From NCBI GenBank assembly GCA_963675035.1, contig OY776112.1, positions 379,432,559 to 379,496,558 of the forward strand: 64,000 bases of DNA. The letters are read 5' to 3'. Positions 1 through 12,296 of the stretch are shown here, piece by piece. The DNA comes from Allygus modestus (lineage: Eukaryota > Arthropoda > Insecta > Hemiptera > Cicadellidae). Made by a program: the position numbers and the translations under genes. The notes under the pieces are model-generated. The model was not told where the DNA came from. It worked only from the letters and a program-made list of their open reading frames with translations, and searched no databases. Numbering within the stretch: the stretch's first letter is position 1; every line of letters begins with the position of its first letter.

Positions 1-1057
1 CCACAAACAGCTAGAAGGTGAGGCCACCACAAGCAGTTAGCGGGTAGAGACCACCACAAGCAGCTAGCGGGTGAGGCCACCACAAGCAGCTAGCGGGTGA
101 AGCCACCTCAAGCAGCTAGTGGGTGAGGCCACTACAAGCAGGCTAGCGGGTGAGGCCACCACAAGCAGCTAGAGAGTGAGGCCACCTCAAGCAGCTAGCG
201 GGTGAGGCCACTACAAGCAGCTAGAGGGTTAGGCCACCACAACCATCTACCGGGTGAGGCCACCACAAGCAGCTAGCGGGTGAGGCCACCACAATCAGCT
301 AGCGGGTGAGTCCACCACAAGCAGCTATCGGGTGAGGCCACCACAAACAACTAGCGGGTGAGGCCACAACAAGCAGCTAGAGGGTAAGGCCACCACAAGC
401 AGCTAGTGGGTGAGGCCACCACAAACAGCTAGCCGGTGAGGCCACCACAAGCAGCTAGTGGGTGAGGCCACCACAAGCAGCTAGCTGGTAAGGCCACCAC
501 AAACAGCTAGCGGGTGAGGCCACCACAAGCAGCTAGCGGGTGAAGCCACCACAAGCAGCTAGCGGGTGAGGGCCACCACAAGCAGCTAGCAGGTGAGGCC
601 ACCACAAGCAGCTAGCGGGTGAGGCCACCACTAACAGATAACGGGTGAGGCCACCACAAGCAGCTAGAAGGTGAGGCCACCACAAACAGCTAGCGGGGGA
701 GGCCACCACAATCAGTTAGCGGGTGAGACCACCACAAGCAGCTAGCGGGTGGAGCCACCACAAGCAGCTAGTGGGTGAGGCCACTACAAGCAGGTAGCGG
801 GTGAGGCCACCACAAGCAGCTAGCGGGTGAGGCCACGACAAGCAGCTAGCGAGTGAGGCCACCACAAGCAGCTAGCGGGTGAGGTCACCACAAGCAGCTA
901 GTGAGTGAGGCCACCACAAGCAGCTAGCGAGTGAGGCCACCACAAACAGCTAGCGAGTGAGGCCACCACAAGCAGCTAGCGGGTGATGCCACCACAAGCA
1001 GCTAGCGAGGAAGGCCACCACAAGCAGCTAGCGGGTTTGGCCACCACAAGGAGCTAG
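1..1057. repeat. 26-bp satellite array, about 40 copies
   Basis: A head-to-tail array with a 26-bp unit, consensus GGCCACCACAAGCAGCTAGC followed by GGGTGA. Copies differ by scattered substitutions and a few one-base indels (for example an extra base near 140 and near 568). It starts at the window edge, so the true array may be longer. The unit is GC-rich in an AT-rich setting. The unit length is not a multiple of three and the common TAG stops most frames, so it is not coding. Confidence 0.97.
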
Positions 1058-1960
1058 TTAACCATTAAATGACTAAGCCTGAAAATCCCAGCTACACCGG
1101 TAAAATATAAACATATGTTTAAAATAAATGTACGTCAATCACCCGACTCAATGATACCATAATTTGCAACAGATAAATATGTAGGTTTTAAAAGCCATAT
1201 AGATGAAGACCATAAGGACTTTTTTTGAATAGTTTCTAATTTGTGTCAAGGGAAGATATCATAAAGTACATTTTGTTATACCTTTGGGCAGAATGTTTTA
1301 CACAAAAACACCTTTAATATTTCCACGGCTTTAAGTTCGATCACATGTATTTCAAAATTTGCGTTTTAACCAAATTTAAACATCGAAAACGATGCGCTGA
1401 TTAACACCTCTCGAATAACATTAAACTACCCAAAGTAGAATTTAGATTTTTGTTAGTTTAACATTACTATGTATTACAATTCTTAATTTAATAATATCTT
1501 ATATTCGTTAATTATTCAAATTTAAAATGCCGGCTATCTTCAATGGGTAAATCAAATGTATGCCGTAGACCAAACGATTTACTATTTTAATTATCATTAA
1601 TATTTAAAAATACTATACGATAATATTTACATAATTTATGTATAACAATTTCCTTGGTAGCATTGTGCATGTTGTGTAAACGATGTATTCCTTAATGGTG
1701 TAGATTTACATAAATAAACTAAAACTATTGTATTGTTCCTCGTTGTAGACTTACTAATATTCATATATTGAAAACCTGCGAATAATACATAACAAAGTAA
1801 ATATCAATATAAGAATGCACAGTTCCTGGCATATAAAGAACAGATATTATTTAATACCAGTTTGTTAAAAATAGCAACTACCCATTCTCATAGTTACTAA
1901 TAAATACTACAAACTTATCAATAAATAAAAAATAAGTTAACAGTGAAAACTTGACCACTC
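1058..1960. other. AT-rich sequence, nothing recognised
   Basis: About 900 bases of AT-rich sequence after the satellite. I see no long reading frame, RNA gene or transposon motif in it. Confidence 0.5.
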
Positions 1961-1967
1961 AATTTGC

Positions 1968-2157
1968 ATAGTGAAAGAGACCAAGGTCGACGCAAAGTTT
2001 CATATTTGTCAGACAAAACATTGTACACTTGCTTCATTGTATTGACTGGGCTTTTTGCACCCAAAATCGTGTGAGCAAACTGCAAACCCAACAACACCTG
2101 AACCCTGGACGCAGGAGGAAGTACGAAAGAGCTGAGCTGGGCTAGCATCTCACTAAA
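1968..2157 (-). CDS. Possible exon, unidentified
   Basis: A minus-strand frame of 76 codons (ATG at 2148) whose first 55 or so residues look protein-like and less AT-biased than the surroundings (MLAQLSSFVLPPASRVQVLL, then ending around YETLRRPW). A pyrimidine-rich stretch ending in AG lies just upstream (about 2158 on the minus strand) and could be a splice acceptor; no strong donor is obvious. I do not recognise the protein family. It may be an exon, a transposon scrap or chance. Confidence 0.15.
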
Positions 2158-2579
2158 ATAAACCTAACCATGACTATATAAAAACACCAACATACCAATT
2201 GCATGGCGTTTGCGCAAACCTATCAAATCCAAATAAATTTAATACATCAAGATACTAGTCAAGGCAGTACAAAATACAAATTTACTAAAATAAATAAATC
2301 GTTGAAGGTTGTAATTGTAAATATTTAATAATTTTCTATGAGGAATCTTTGTTGTGGATTCCTAAAAATGTGACCAAACTCTAATTTAGATCAAAATTAT
2401 AAAACAACAACAATTTTAATTTGGTAATATTTTTAAAAAAGGTTCAATATATAAATAAAATTCCAAAAGGTCTGCAAGAGTTCTTACATATATCAGCCAC
2501 GTGATCAGAAAAAAGAGTTTGCTGGAAACTATTCCGATGTGTTTGGATTTGGGCTGCTTGGATCACAGGTGCTATCTAA

Positions 2580-2799
2580 ATACCCTGTAGCAGCAAACCT
2601 GCGTCCTCAGCGAATTTCAAACTCATATACATGTATCTTAATACCACATAAAGCCACATACAAAGTTTCATCAATATATATTCATAAATAAACGATTTAT
2701 GACATTTTAATTATTCTCCATAAGAATACATGGCAGCTTTATATATATGTATGTATATGTATATGCATATGTAGGTTTATGTTTATATATATGTATGCA

Positions 2800-2832
<33 letters not shown>
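2580..2832 (-). repeat. Fragment of the CCTGCGTACTCAGC dispersed repeat family
   Basis: Begins with a block related to GCAGCAAACCTGCGTACTCA and the sequence following it in copies at 6.3, 33.1 and 49.6 kb, including the ATTCTCCATAAGAATA motif. It then runs into a (TA)n tract (about 2805-2832). Only the first internal repeat is present, so the copy is truncated. Confidence 0.7.
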
Positions 2833-2835
<3 letters not shown>

Positions 2836-4810
2836 TGCTCTCTAGATGTCACAGTTTTCGTCCGATTTTATTTAAATTTAGTTGGAACTTTCCCTTTTGT
2901 AAACAGATGAACAATTTCGTCGGGCAAAACAATCGGGCAACTCTAAGCTCCTTTTTTGGGGATTTTAATTTTTTCAAATTTTGATTTTTTATGCCCAAAA
3001 GGGGTCAGAAAAGAACCGAATGTAAAATTAATACATGTAAGAAAATATAGATTAGAGAGGCGAAAGTTTTAAGCCCTCGCTCGTCATTCTAGCACAAATA
3101 TTTATCGAGATATTAAAGAAAATGTTAATTGTCTTAACACTTTACGGTACGTTGTCTATGGGGATTTTACACTGTAAAAGGCTGCTTTTCATATATTTAT
3201 ATATTTTTATCATCCCCAATACACCTATACCAACTTTTATCCTGACTATACCTCCTCCTAACCTTATAATGTACAAAATTACCATCCTAATAGTGAATTT
3301 AAGTATAGCCAAGATCATCAAAACAGCCAAAAAATAAAATTGTTTAATCTTAAAAAAATGTTACCAGAGTTACTTAAAACTCCTTATTGCTTTTTTAAAG
3401 GTTTTAATGCGGAAATTTACTTTCCTCACGTCATCGTGCTGGGTGCGAACTCGTTTAAATAGGGACAACTTTGTTTGGTTTCCAACAATCTAGAAAATTA
3501 TTTAACCTAACTGACAAGTTGAAAATGTGAGCACGATATCATTCCGGCAAACCCTTGACAATAATACCATCAAAGACAAAATATCACTTGGATACAAGAT
3601 TGCAACTTCTACCTCAGTGATGTTGTAAAATGTAAGGCAGCCGGTATCACATATGACAGGCGAACAGAGCGCGCGATGAGTCAACTCATCACAGTCTCCA
3701 TCACAAGTATCGTATACGAACCTGAAGTAATGCCTTCAAAATCGTATCAGGGATAATACCTCTAAACTTATAGTAAATGACTAGCTCTCACCCAGCAGAC
3801 TTTGTCATGCCTTTGACTATTACCAACTAAAACCAATATCACCAAGATCACCTGTTTAAGTAAACATGTCATTAGCTTTTATGTAAACAACAATATCTTT
3901 CCATAAGCTTCATATCGGAAACCTTTTGGGCCTCTTGGAAGGAACCCAATTGAGTTAGGACGAAATGGATGGCTTAAAACCTTCTCCGTGAAATTTTACA
4001 TATATATACTAAGTTTCATGGCAAACGGTCAAACGGTGTCCGAGTCCATAAACTTCAAATATATATACAAACAAACTAACATCCTTTTTTAAATATAGAT
4101 ATATATATAAAGAACCTACTACTATACTCTTTCGTAATTAATCCTACAGTCGTTTCGCGAATCATAACTATACATCTTAAAAAATATAAAAAAACACATC
4201 TACTCTCTGTGCATTTTTATTATTAAAAACTAACGGGGTTCAAAAATATATAAACATAAAACCAACGTCCAATATAATAAGTTTAGTTATCAGAATGGCT
4301 TAAATCCGTCGTGGTGTTTGATATTGGTGATTAGAGTTAAAGCCCCTACATAAATCCGCTCTGAGAGCAGTGATTGATTGATCGACTCAGCCATCACCCT
4401 TTCGACGATTACCTCTGATAAGAAGCGACTCAGTGTCCCACTGCAGCTATTAATAATCTATTGTTTTAAATTTAAAAAATACATGTAAGTGGAAACACGT
4501 GACCATTTAGTTGATTTAATTAGATGCTGTTAGTAAAATAATTATTAAAATTTATTTTAAAGTTAAATATCCGATTTAATTATATATATAATCATTTTAA
4601 GAGTTATTTTCACTTGCACATATTCGAATGCTTGTGGGTCTTTATATGTATAAGTTAGTACTGTTAGATCAATTTAGATTGGCTACATGGTCATCATCAT
4701 GCCCAAAACACCAAAGCCCAGATACCAAATTATTTAAAAATGAAAATAAATATATAATTCGCTAAAAAATTGTAAATTTTTGGAGAAAACCTCAATTTGG
4801 AGAAAAGTAA
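2833..4810. other. AT-rich intergenic sequence with possible repeat debris
   Basis: About 2 kb without a recognisable gene. 2850-3110 resembles the low-complexity interior of the dispersed repeat family (runs of T, a phrase like TTTCGTCCGATTTT). 3950-4100 holds phrases such as GTTTCATGGCAAACGGTCAA that look like an interspersed repeat, but no second copy is in the window. Short frames at 3142-3330 and 3502-3684 have no family features. Confidence 0.4.
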
Positions 4811-4814
4811 TTTA

Positions 4815-5010
4815 CAAACTTACACCAGCTGGGCCCTGTGCAACAAGCAACTAGCTAGTGAGTTAAATTTTGTTTTATTTGGACTTTACCTATCGCTTCT
4901 AGTGTGTAAAACTACACTACGTTTCGGGAGGTAAGGAAACTCCTCCCGTTATCAAGTGAACCCTACTTACATATAAATATCAAGTTCTTACACCTAACTA
5001 ACCTACATTT
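4815..5010 (-). mobile_element. Penelope-like (PLE) terminal fragment with hammerhead-like fold
   Basis: On the minus strand the order is CTTGATAA (compare the hammerhead core CUGAUGA), a strong hairpin with stem CGGGAG/CTCCCG (4925-4948), then GAAAC, then a second perfect 6-bp hairpin TAGTGT/ACACTA (4900-4919). This is the layout of the minimal hammerhead ribozymes known in the pseudo-LTRs of Penelope-like retroelements. The core is imperfect (CTTGATAA has one extra base and one substitution), so it is probably decayed. No PLE reverse transcriptase is adjacent. Family assignment is inference from the motif. Confidence 0.5.
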
Positions 5011-6300
5011 TTTTCTTAAACTTTTTCTTTTACATTTTAATTTATACAAACACAAAAATAACAAATACATATACAAAAATCAAATACAATACACTATCAC
5101 AACATTTATATACACGAACAAATTGAAAACTGACAATACATTACCTGTTCTGCATCGTTGCCTCCCAGCTGACGGGAAAACGGGAAACTTCACTCTCACG
5201 TCAACTCACTACCACGCACTCGACTGTCCAGTTTTTAGATTCTTTGAAATGTATAGTATAAACAAACTTATTACTCCCTATATTGATACAAAAATATGAT
5301 TTTCCCAACATAATAAACATAAAAATAGCTTAATGTTTATACAGCTAACCAGGTATGCCCTTCACATTAATTATTCTCTCCTAATAAGCATGTTTCAAAA
5401 TTGTATTTCCAACTTTTAACGATAAGAACATTTGGTAAATTGCTATTTCTGACTTTGCTTTATTGCAACGAATTCTTTTATGTAATGTCAATATTAAAAG
5501 TTATCGCTCTTCTTCGGATATAAAATAATCAAAATAGTTTTCTTATATTTGTTATTTGTATGTTAACGACTTTAAATTTGTGTCCTACATAACATATTTA
5601 AATTACATCATTCCATAACAAATTCAGTTTCACTATATAATGAGTAAAAAATCCCCAAAATAAATGCCAAGATATTCGATCAACCGTGGTGTGTCATTTC
5701 AAAGGAACTTTTCGCTTAATTAAAACCAGTAATGAAAAGACAAGGCTATCACAGTAAGGCTGCGACATAGACACTGCTTATATTATATTCATTAATGTTG
5801 TACCTTCTTCATACACGTTTATAGTTATTTAATTGGTTTTGTGGTATAAACACAAAAGTATTTAAAACTTTTAAGGAAACCTTAAGTTAAGTTGTGCTAA
5901 TTACATGTTCCCACATAAAAAATGCATTACTATCTTTACACAAACATCTAGCGGGAAAATTTAGATTATTCGTAGGGCTTTTGTTACTATAATAGACAAA
6001 TTTTACAGGCAATTTTGTTATTTAAGTTCAATCTAATGTTATTAAGGGCAATGTTGGTTAAATTTAAATCAAGATTTAAGATTTACTGACCATCAAACAA
6101 ATTCACTCAATAGGTCTTGCCACAATCATTACAAAAATAGATCAATTGAAGTATAGCCTTCATTACAATACCAAAGCAAGTCTAGGCTAACTAACTATAA
6201 TACATGCTTCACGGATCCGCAGCAGGCAAAGTTAACTAAAATAGTATTCCGTGCACTTCATATTGCACTTAAGCTCACTCCAAATAACTAAACTAATCTA
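5011..6300. other. AT-rich sequence; short GC-richer patch at 5150-5230
   Basis: No gene recognised. The GC-richer patch at about 5150-5230 could belong to the same Penelope-like unit as the motif at 4.9 kb, but I cannot show this. Confidence 0.35.
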
Positions 6301-6304
6301 AAAT

Positions 6305-7097
6305 ACCCCCGTCACAGCAAAACTGCATACATAGAAAATTTCCAATAAATATGTAACGTAACATATTAAAAAACGTAACAGGATTCATAAGAAATATATT
6401 CACAAACAAGCGATATTTAAAATATTAATTATTCTCCTTGAGAATAACATTGGGAAAGAGTACGCAGGTTTGCTGAAAAAAGGAACACAAAATAATGGGT
6501 TTTTATGCAAATATCAATAGAACTCATCTTAGAGAAGTCACATACCAAGTTTCATCCATATACATTAATAAATAAGCGATATGTAACATTTTAAGTATTT
6601 TCCATAAGAATAACATGGGGACCAAGCACCTACGTTTGCTGCTACGGGAACCATAGGCGAAAAATTGTTTTTCTGTGCAAACAACAACAAACCACAACCA
6701 GATGAAGCCATATACCAAATTTCGTCACTTTATGTTCATAAGAGACTTACAATAAGCGTCATATACAATTTTTCGTTTTCTCCATAAGAATAACATTAGA
6801 CAATGTACTGTGTTTAGCACTTTCAATATCTCAGTAACCAATTGACGTAGAGCAATGATCAAAATACCAAATTGTTTTTTTATGGTGAATTCAGTTGTAA
6901 ATTACAATTTGATTTAAATAAAAATTACATGTGGAAACCCCCAAAAAACCATTTTTGGGGTACAAAACCCCCCAAAAACCCCACTTCGGTTGGTGCGATT
7001 CGTCTGGTTTTCTAACTCGTTCAAGTATATGGTACTTCACATTTGTACCAAATTTCATTAAGATCAGACCTTTTTCCCGAGATTTATCGTGCTTACA

Positions 7098-7147
<50 letters not shown>

Positions 7148-7281
7148 CATATATACAAATTTGAACGTATGGTGTTTTTGGCATCTGGGGACCTCAAAAT
7201 GAAATGTTATCATGGTCCTGGGCTTTAGTCTTACCATGAGACCTACGGTTATAGCTTCTTCCCAATAGGGAAAATTCACTA
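6305..7281 (-). mobile_element. Non-autonomous dispersed repeat, copy 1, with embedded (CA)n(TA)n
   Basis: Starts CCCCCGTCACAGCAAAACTG and ends near AGGGAAAATTCACTA, matching the ends of copies at 33.1, 34.9, 45.2 and 49.6 kb. It contains internal repeats marked by CCATAAGAATAACAT (about 6430-6450, 6600-6620, 6780-6800), then a C-rich and T-rich section, then the microsatellite at 7098-7165, then the conserved terminal block ending in the TCTTACCATGAGACCTACGG region. Frames called inside it are products of the repeat, not genes. Orientation is arbitrary; copies at 34.9 and 45.2 kb run the other way. Confidence 0.85.
7098..7165. repeat. (CA)n followed by (TA)n microsatellite
   Basis: A pure CA tract to about 7130, then mostly TA to about 7165. 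It lies at the same internal place as TA or CA tracts in the other copies of the dispersed repeat. Confidence 0.95.
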
Positions 7282-7411
7282 ATACATGCTCAAGGGTGCA
7301 AAGAAGTCGAGTTTAGTAAATAAAATTATATAGCATAACGTATTGTCTTAATTGCATTCAAGCTCACTTCAAAAACATACATATTTAAATAGCTGGAGAT
7401 GCAATTAAATA

Positions 7412-8395
7412 TCAAAGTGCAGTCAAAAATCTAGCAAAAAATATATTATTAGTATCTGCACAGTAAAACTCACACAACTTGTAAAAAGGTATTTTCGCTA
7501 TCCATGAGATAAAGACTTTCTTAAATCTACTGATAGAAACATGCTGAGCAATCGCATGCAACTTATTAAATAATAAACTAATGCCAACAGCCTCATGAGA
7601 AGACAAAACTTTAGAGAGTCTAGTGTAGGGCCTATTTATCAAGTTACAGTTTCTGGTATCATGTTCATGCATATGCTTACGTAGTGTAAAGCCATCAAAG
7701 TTCTTTTTAACATGCAGCAAGCACATCAAAATATACAAATTAAAAACGGTAAGGACTTCTCTTCAATGAAAATAGGCTTAAAGTGAGCCCTTGGCTCTTC
7801 ATCGACAACAAATCTACCTGCATGCTTCTGTACAATAAGGACCTTTTCAATCTCACTTGCATTACTCCACATCAGCAATCCATTTGACAATATACTATTA
7901 AATAAAGCAAAATACACTACTTTCAGGTGACTCTTAGATATAACAAGTCTACGTTTTCTTAGAACAAAAACTACTTTGATGAGTTTCTTTAACACAAAAT
8001 CGACATGCGCATTCCATGAAAGTCTGGAGTCCAGCCAGATACACAGCATCTTCACACTTTGGTTAGAGTTTACATGCCTGGCAAGGGAAAACAGTATATG
8101 TTGAGTGTTATCACGGTTTAAACCAGCATATTACTTAGGTACCAGTCACTAGCCTAACTTAAAATATAATCTATAACCCTATCAAAAGGAGCTGAGGGCT
8201 TTTGTGTGGAGAAAAAAGGCACATCAACGGCAAATAGTACAGATTTATAGTTGACATTGTATCCCAGATTATTAACTGTAAAAATAAACAAGAAAGGACC
8301 CAATACCGATACCTGTGGAACCCCGTATACAATCTCTGTAGATTTAGACTATGATTCATTTGAGAAATCTTTCTGAATAGTCCAGTCAATAAAGG
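7412..8395 (-). pseudogene. 3' part of a non-LTR retrotransposon reverse transcriptase (degenerate)
   Basis: Read on the minus strand, about 8395-8170 encodes the RT core: GVPQVSVLGPFLF (expected GVPQGSVLGP), then NNLGYNVNYKSVLFAVD, where the catalytic FADD is now FAVD, so the enzyme cannot be active. The next piece, 8055-7726, carries the typical post-catalytic segment (LDSRLSWNAHVDFVLKKL, SHLKVVYFALFNSILSNGL, VLIVQKHAGRFV). 7738-7412 continues with the C-terminal region (SLLFNKLHAI and after). Frames are split, the QGS glycine is lost and no N-terminal endonuclease is present. The order is that of Jockey/CR1-type LINEs; I cannot fix the clade. A junction with unrelated sequence is likely near 8395. 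Confidence 0.88.
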
Positions 8396-8559
8396 GGGTG
8401 TCGAGGACATGGAGGGGGGAGTTTTTTCCTGTGCGGTAATGTGTTGGGGGTAGTTAGAAGACAAAATTACCAAAAGTCCCCGCCTCTATCTCAGCTGCTT
8501 CAGTGGAGGAAAGGAGGGAAATACCCCTTTTTTAATTTTTTACTTTTGCACTGAAAACC

Positions 8560-8694
8560 ATGCATTGGACGGAAAAGACTGCTCTTAAACAGAAGACTCG
8601 AAGATTTTTGAAAAGGCTGGGACCAAAGAGATCGGTCTTTGTAGGAGGTTTGAAATTATTTTGCAATCAGGAAGCTGAGAGCAGCAATTACGGA
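8560..8694 (+). CDS. Possible first coding exon, unidentified
   Basis: A 45-codon frame starts at ATG 8560 (MHWTEKTALKQKTRRFLKRL, then GPKRSVFVGG and NQEAESSNYG) and ends exactly at a strong donor-like GTAAGC (8695-8700). It is basic, with cluster KQKTRRFLKRLGPKR. I do not recognise it. The T-rich stretch before it could also be an intron end, though no AG is well placed. Low-confidence exon call from codon texture plus splice signal only. Confidence 0.2.
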
Positions 8695-8699
8695 GTAAG

Positions 8700-11600
8700 C
8701 TTTTATATTACTGCATAATATGTTTAAGCGTCTTCAAATAATGTTTTCCAAATGGTACAGTTACATTTTAATGTGCACTATAGCTCTTTAATAATATAAC
8801 GAAAAGTTTAATTCTGACACTAATGAAGTCGTGAAAGGGTTTTTTTTCTTTGAAGAAGTCAAAAACTACTCTTAATGTATTAACACGTTCACTTCTCACT
8901 GTTTGTTGAACCACCATTGATTTGATTTACTTTATAGGGTGATCTACGGCCAAATCATCTCAGCAGAGAGCTGAGTTTAAAAGTTTGTTGACTCCATTCC
9001 TTTAATACTAATCAGAAAAATAAAGTGCTACAGTGCAAAGTCTGTTTTCATAGGTAGGTCCAACTACCTCTACGTTTTATGGCTTAGTTAAAGTTTAAAG
9101 TTTAAAATTAAAGTTATCATGGCCCAAGCCTTTTCCTTACGTAACCTACCTACCAATTGTGGAGAGGTAGTATATTTTACTGGATAAGACATTTTCTGAA
9201 ATGAAAGGATGATATCTTTAATCTTCTAACTGATAAGTTCTTTATAAACAAACCAGTTTATTTAGTGTGTTAAATATAAAAACATAGACGTAACGTTTAT
9301 ATAACCATAAAAAGACTAAAATATTTGAATTTAAAGTTAAAAAGTGTATTTGTGATATTTTTTTAAATGCAACAAAATATTTAAAATATCTTGGTTTTCA
9401 TTGCAGTATTTACAAATAGGTCATGATACCAACACCAACCCCTTTACAAAGTCCTTGAAAAAAATAATATGACACTTTCTCATATATTTGTATTTAAAAG
9501 GTTAAAAGTGAAAGGCAGCACATAAAAATAAATCGGATTTAAGAGCACGATTCGGTCTCCAACATGATATATTCCACTGCATTTAAAGGTAACATGACTT
9601 TTCACTCAATCGAAATATTGATACGAATAAACTTTTCTTTCATAACATTACATTTCTTTTATTGTAAAAGCAGCCATTAAAAATAACTGCTTTTAAAATT
9701 AGCATTATTGTTATGAGACATCAAAACAGATAATTTAAAAGTATCCAAATTTCTTAAATGTATAAGACCTTAAATTTATATTTTAAATATACTCAAAATA
9801 TAGTTTTCATAAATTACCTTTTTGTCTATTGTTCAATACTACTATTGTAACTGGTCAAAACAAAACTATATGTTTACTAATATATATAATTTTTTCTGCT
9901 GATAAATAACATACACATATTTAACATAATGTCTCTTGAGATGCTGTTAAATGAAAACCATTGATACAGTAATGCAGTGAGATTAGGTACAATATACAAA
10001 TTACAAGTTAAAATAGTATACTAAAAGAGCCAATAAACTAAAAATATACAACATGATATTTTCTTATAAATAGTTGTGGTAAATTTGTCCTATTCTAAGT
10101 TACTGTTTAAAATCTGAGTTCTTATAATATCTTAGTGCAAAAGAACCCTTGACATTACAGCCTTGTTAGAAGTAGACTTATCTTACGGAAAACATATCTT
10201 CTTTGAAATTAAGGCATCTTTCTTTGTTATTTTCTTCATACAACAAGGTGCATTGATGGTAAAACATATATTTGCATATAAATTAACGAGTGATCAATAA
10301 ACCAGAAGTTATTGTAATATAAAATATATCTTCAGTTAGTTATGTAATTAATCTGTCCTAAACCTTTTTAGTAGCACTTGGACGGACTGACTTTTCTAAA
10401 TCCACAGCAACAAATGCAAAACATAATCCTAATTGCGTTTTTAATTTAAAGATTGTACAAGGAAGCTCCTGTATATTCTCTCTTCTCAGGAACAATTACG
10501 CAAATGTACGAAGTTGCTTTGAATGTAAAACCTCATTAGCTTTGTTTAACATTCAACAACTAACTCCATCAACCTACCCTTACGCTGCACATTTCTTCTT
10601 CTTTTATATTTAATACAGTCTTTAATGTAAAAAATGGGATGGATCCAAAGCTAATATTTAAATCACAACTAGTATAGTCAAAAGATTAAAGCTTACTTAT
10701 TAACGGTAATGTTTAAGATTTATATAATTTACCTAACAATAATTGTTATATGTAACATTCCAGGGCACATGTCAGTTTTACCAAGCGTTGATGCAAAAGT
10801 AAACTAATATCGTTGTAAATCTTCAATCCCGCACGCACATAACCATTTCTTTGACCTTTATTTGTAAGGTTAAAATTATACTATGGCAGATTTTAATCAC
10901 ATAATTAATTATATAATCGTTTAATCTTACATAATCCGTTTTTATTTTGATCAAAATCTTTAAATTAATGTTTTTTTTAGTCATGGAATGGAAAATAAGT
11001 TTGATAATGTAATACTTCACCTCTCTAAACCACTTATAAATATATATTTATCTAATATATTTTCCTATAAAGTACGCCAATAATAGCCTCAAGTCATGGA
11101 TTGAAAGTGTCACTCAATGACGCGTTTAAGAACATGCGAATGGTAATAAAAAGAATTTTGCTTTGAAGACGAAACAATTTTGTATTAAAGTTATAATAAA
11201 ATCACATTAAAATTCATGCGTGATCAATATAAAAAAAAACATAAATTTTAGACCAGGTGGCTATCCAAAAGATTAGGACTCCTCCTTACATAAAGTATAT
11301 ATCAACTAAAACCTCTAATGTTTACGATTTCAGCCTTGGCCGTTTATCAAAATACATATAATAGGCTTGAATTTGACTTTTGTCCACAATTAACCCATTT
11401 TTACCCAGTTGTCGTCGTGAGACATTTGCTTCATATTCTAGGTTAATGTTGTCGGTATTGAGAATACCATCATGAATTGACACACTTAACTGTTGTCCTT
11501 ATCCTTCACACTATTCTCACACACCGCGTATACTGACAGCAGTAGTTTTTAAATGAGAACATTTGATGGTAAACTTCAAGATTTTGTGAGGTCTCCAAGC

Positions 11601-11740
11601 AAGGCATTTCCTGTAACTGGCAGCAGGAAAATGTCTTCTGTATCGCCGGAAACACTCGTGCAGTATAATACTGCGTCCGGTGAACCGGCCTTGCCTACCC
11701 ACTGCTTAGAGTAGCTGAGAATTTATTCAAATAGTCTTGG
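8700..11740. other. About 3 kb AT-rich, no gene recognised
   Basis: Long AT-rich stretch with only short frames (for example 10,823-11,020 minus and 11,517-11,702 minus) that show no domain or exon signal I trust. No palindrome, tandem array or transposon motif noticed. Confidence 0.5.
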
Positions 11741-11744
11741 GTAC

Positions 11745-12150
11745 GTGTCCCCTTGTCAGCACCGTGCTACTGTTTTACGTGTCCCCTTGTCAGCACCGTG
11801 CTACTGTTTTACGTGTCCCCTTGTCAGCACCGTGCTACTGTTTTACGTGTCCCCTTGTCAGCACCGTGCTACTGTTTTACGTGTCCCCTTGTCAGCACCG
11901 TGCTACTGTTTTACGTGTACCCTTGTCAGCACCGTGCTACTGTTTTACGTGTCCCTTGTCAGCACCGTGCTACTGTTTTAAGTGTCCCCTTGTCAGCACC
12001 GTGCTACTGTTTTACGTGTCCCCTTGTCAGCACCGTGCTACTGTTTTACGTGCCCCCTTGTCAGCACCGTGCTACTGTTTTAGTGCCCCCTTGTCAGCAC
12101 CGTGCTACTGTTTTACGTGTCCCCTTGTCAGCACCGTACTACTGTTTCGG
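11745..12150 (+). repeat. 34-bp minisatellite, 12 copies, open in all forward frames
   Basis: Unit GTGTCCCCTTGTCAGCACCG followed by TGCTACTGTTTTAC, period exactly 34 (11,745 to 11,779 and so on), about 12 copies with few substitutions and two units one or two bases short. Because 34 is one more than a multiple of three and the unit has no stop in any forward frame, all forward frames stay open and each cycles through the same 34-residue pattern (CPLVSTVLLFYV, SPCQHRATVLRV, PLSAPCYCFT). The resulting frames of up to 231 codons are therefore very likely artefacts of the repeat rather than a gene. Confidence 0.95.
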
Positions 12151-12296
12151 TTTGACGTTCAAAATAAGATTGGCAATGATTTCACTGGAACTTGTACCCA
12201 TTTACGACAAGATATTAAATTAATAACAATAGGTTGTGGCCGTTGGAGTTCTCTATTTATTTTCAACGGATACACAATTTTGTTAAACAATAAACA

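Noticed and set aside
1..1057. CRISPR array
   Set aside because: The units are contiguous with no unique spacers, and the context is eukaryotic; it is a satellite.
6891..7279. Several overlapping frames around 7 kb
   Set aside because: All lie in dispersed repeat copy 1 and its CA/TA tract, on both strands at once.
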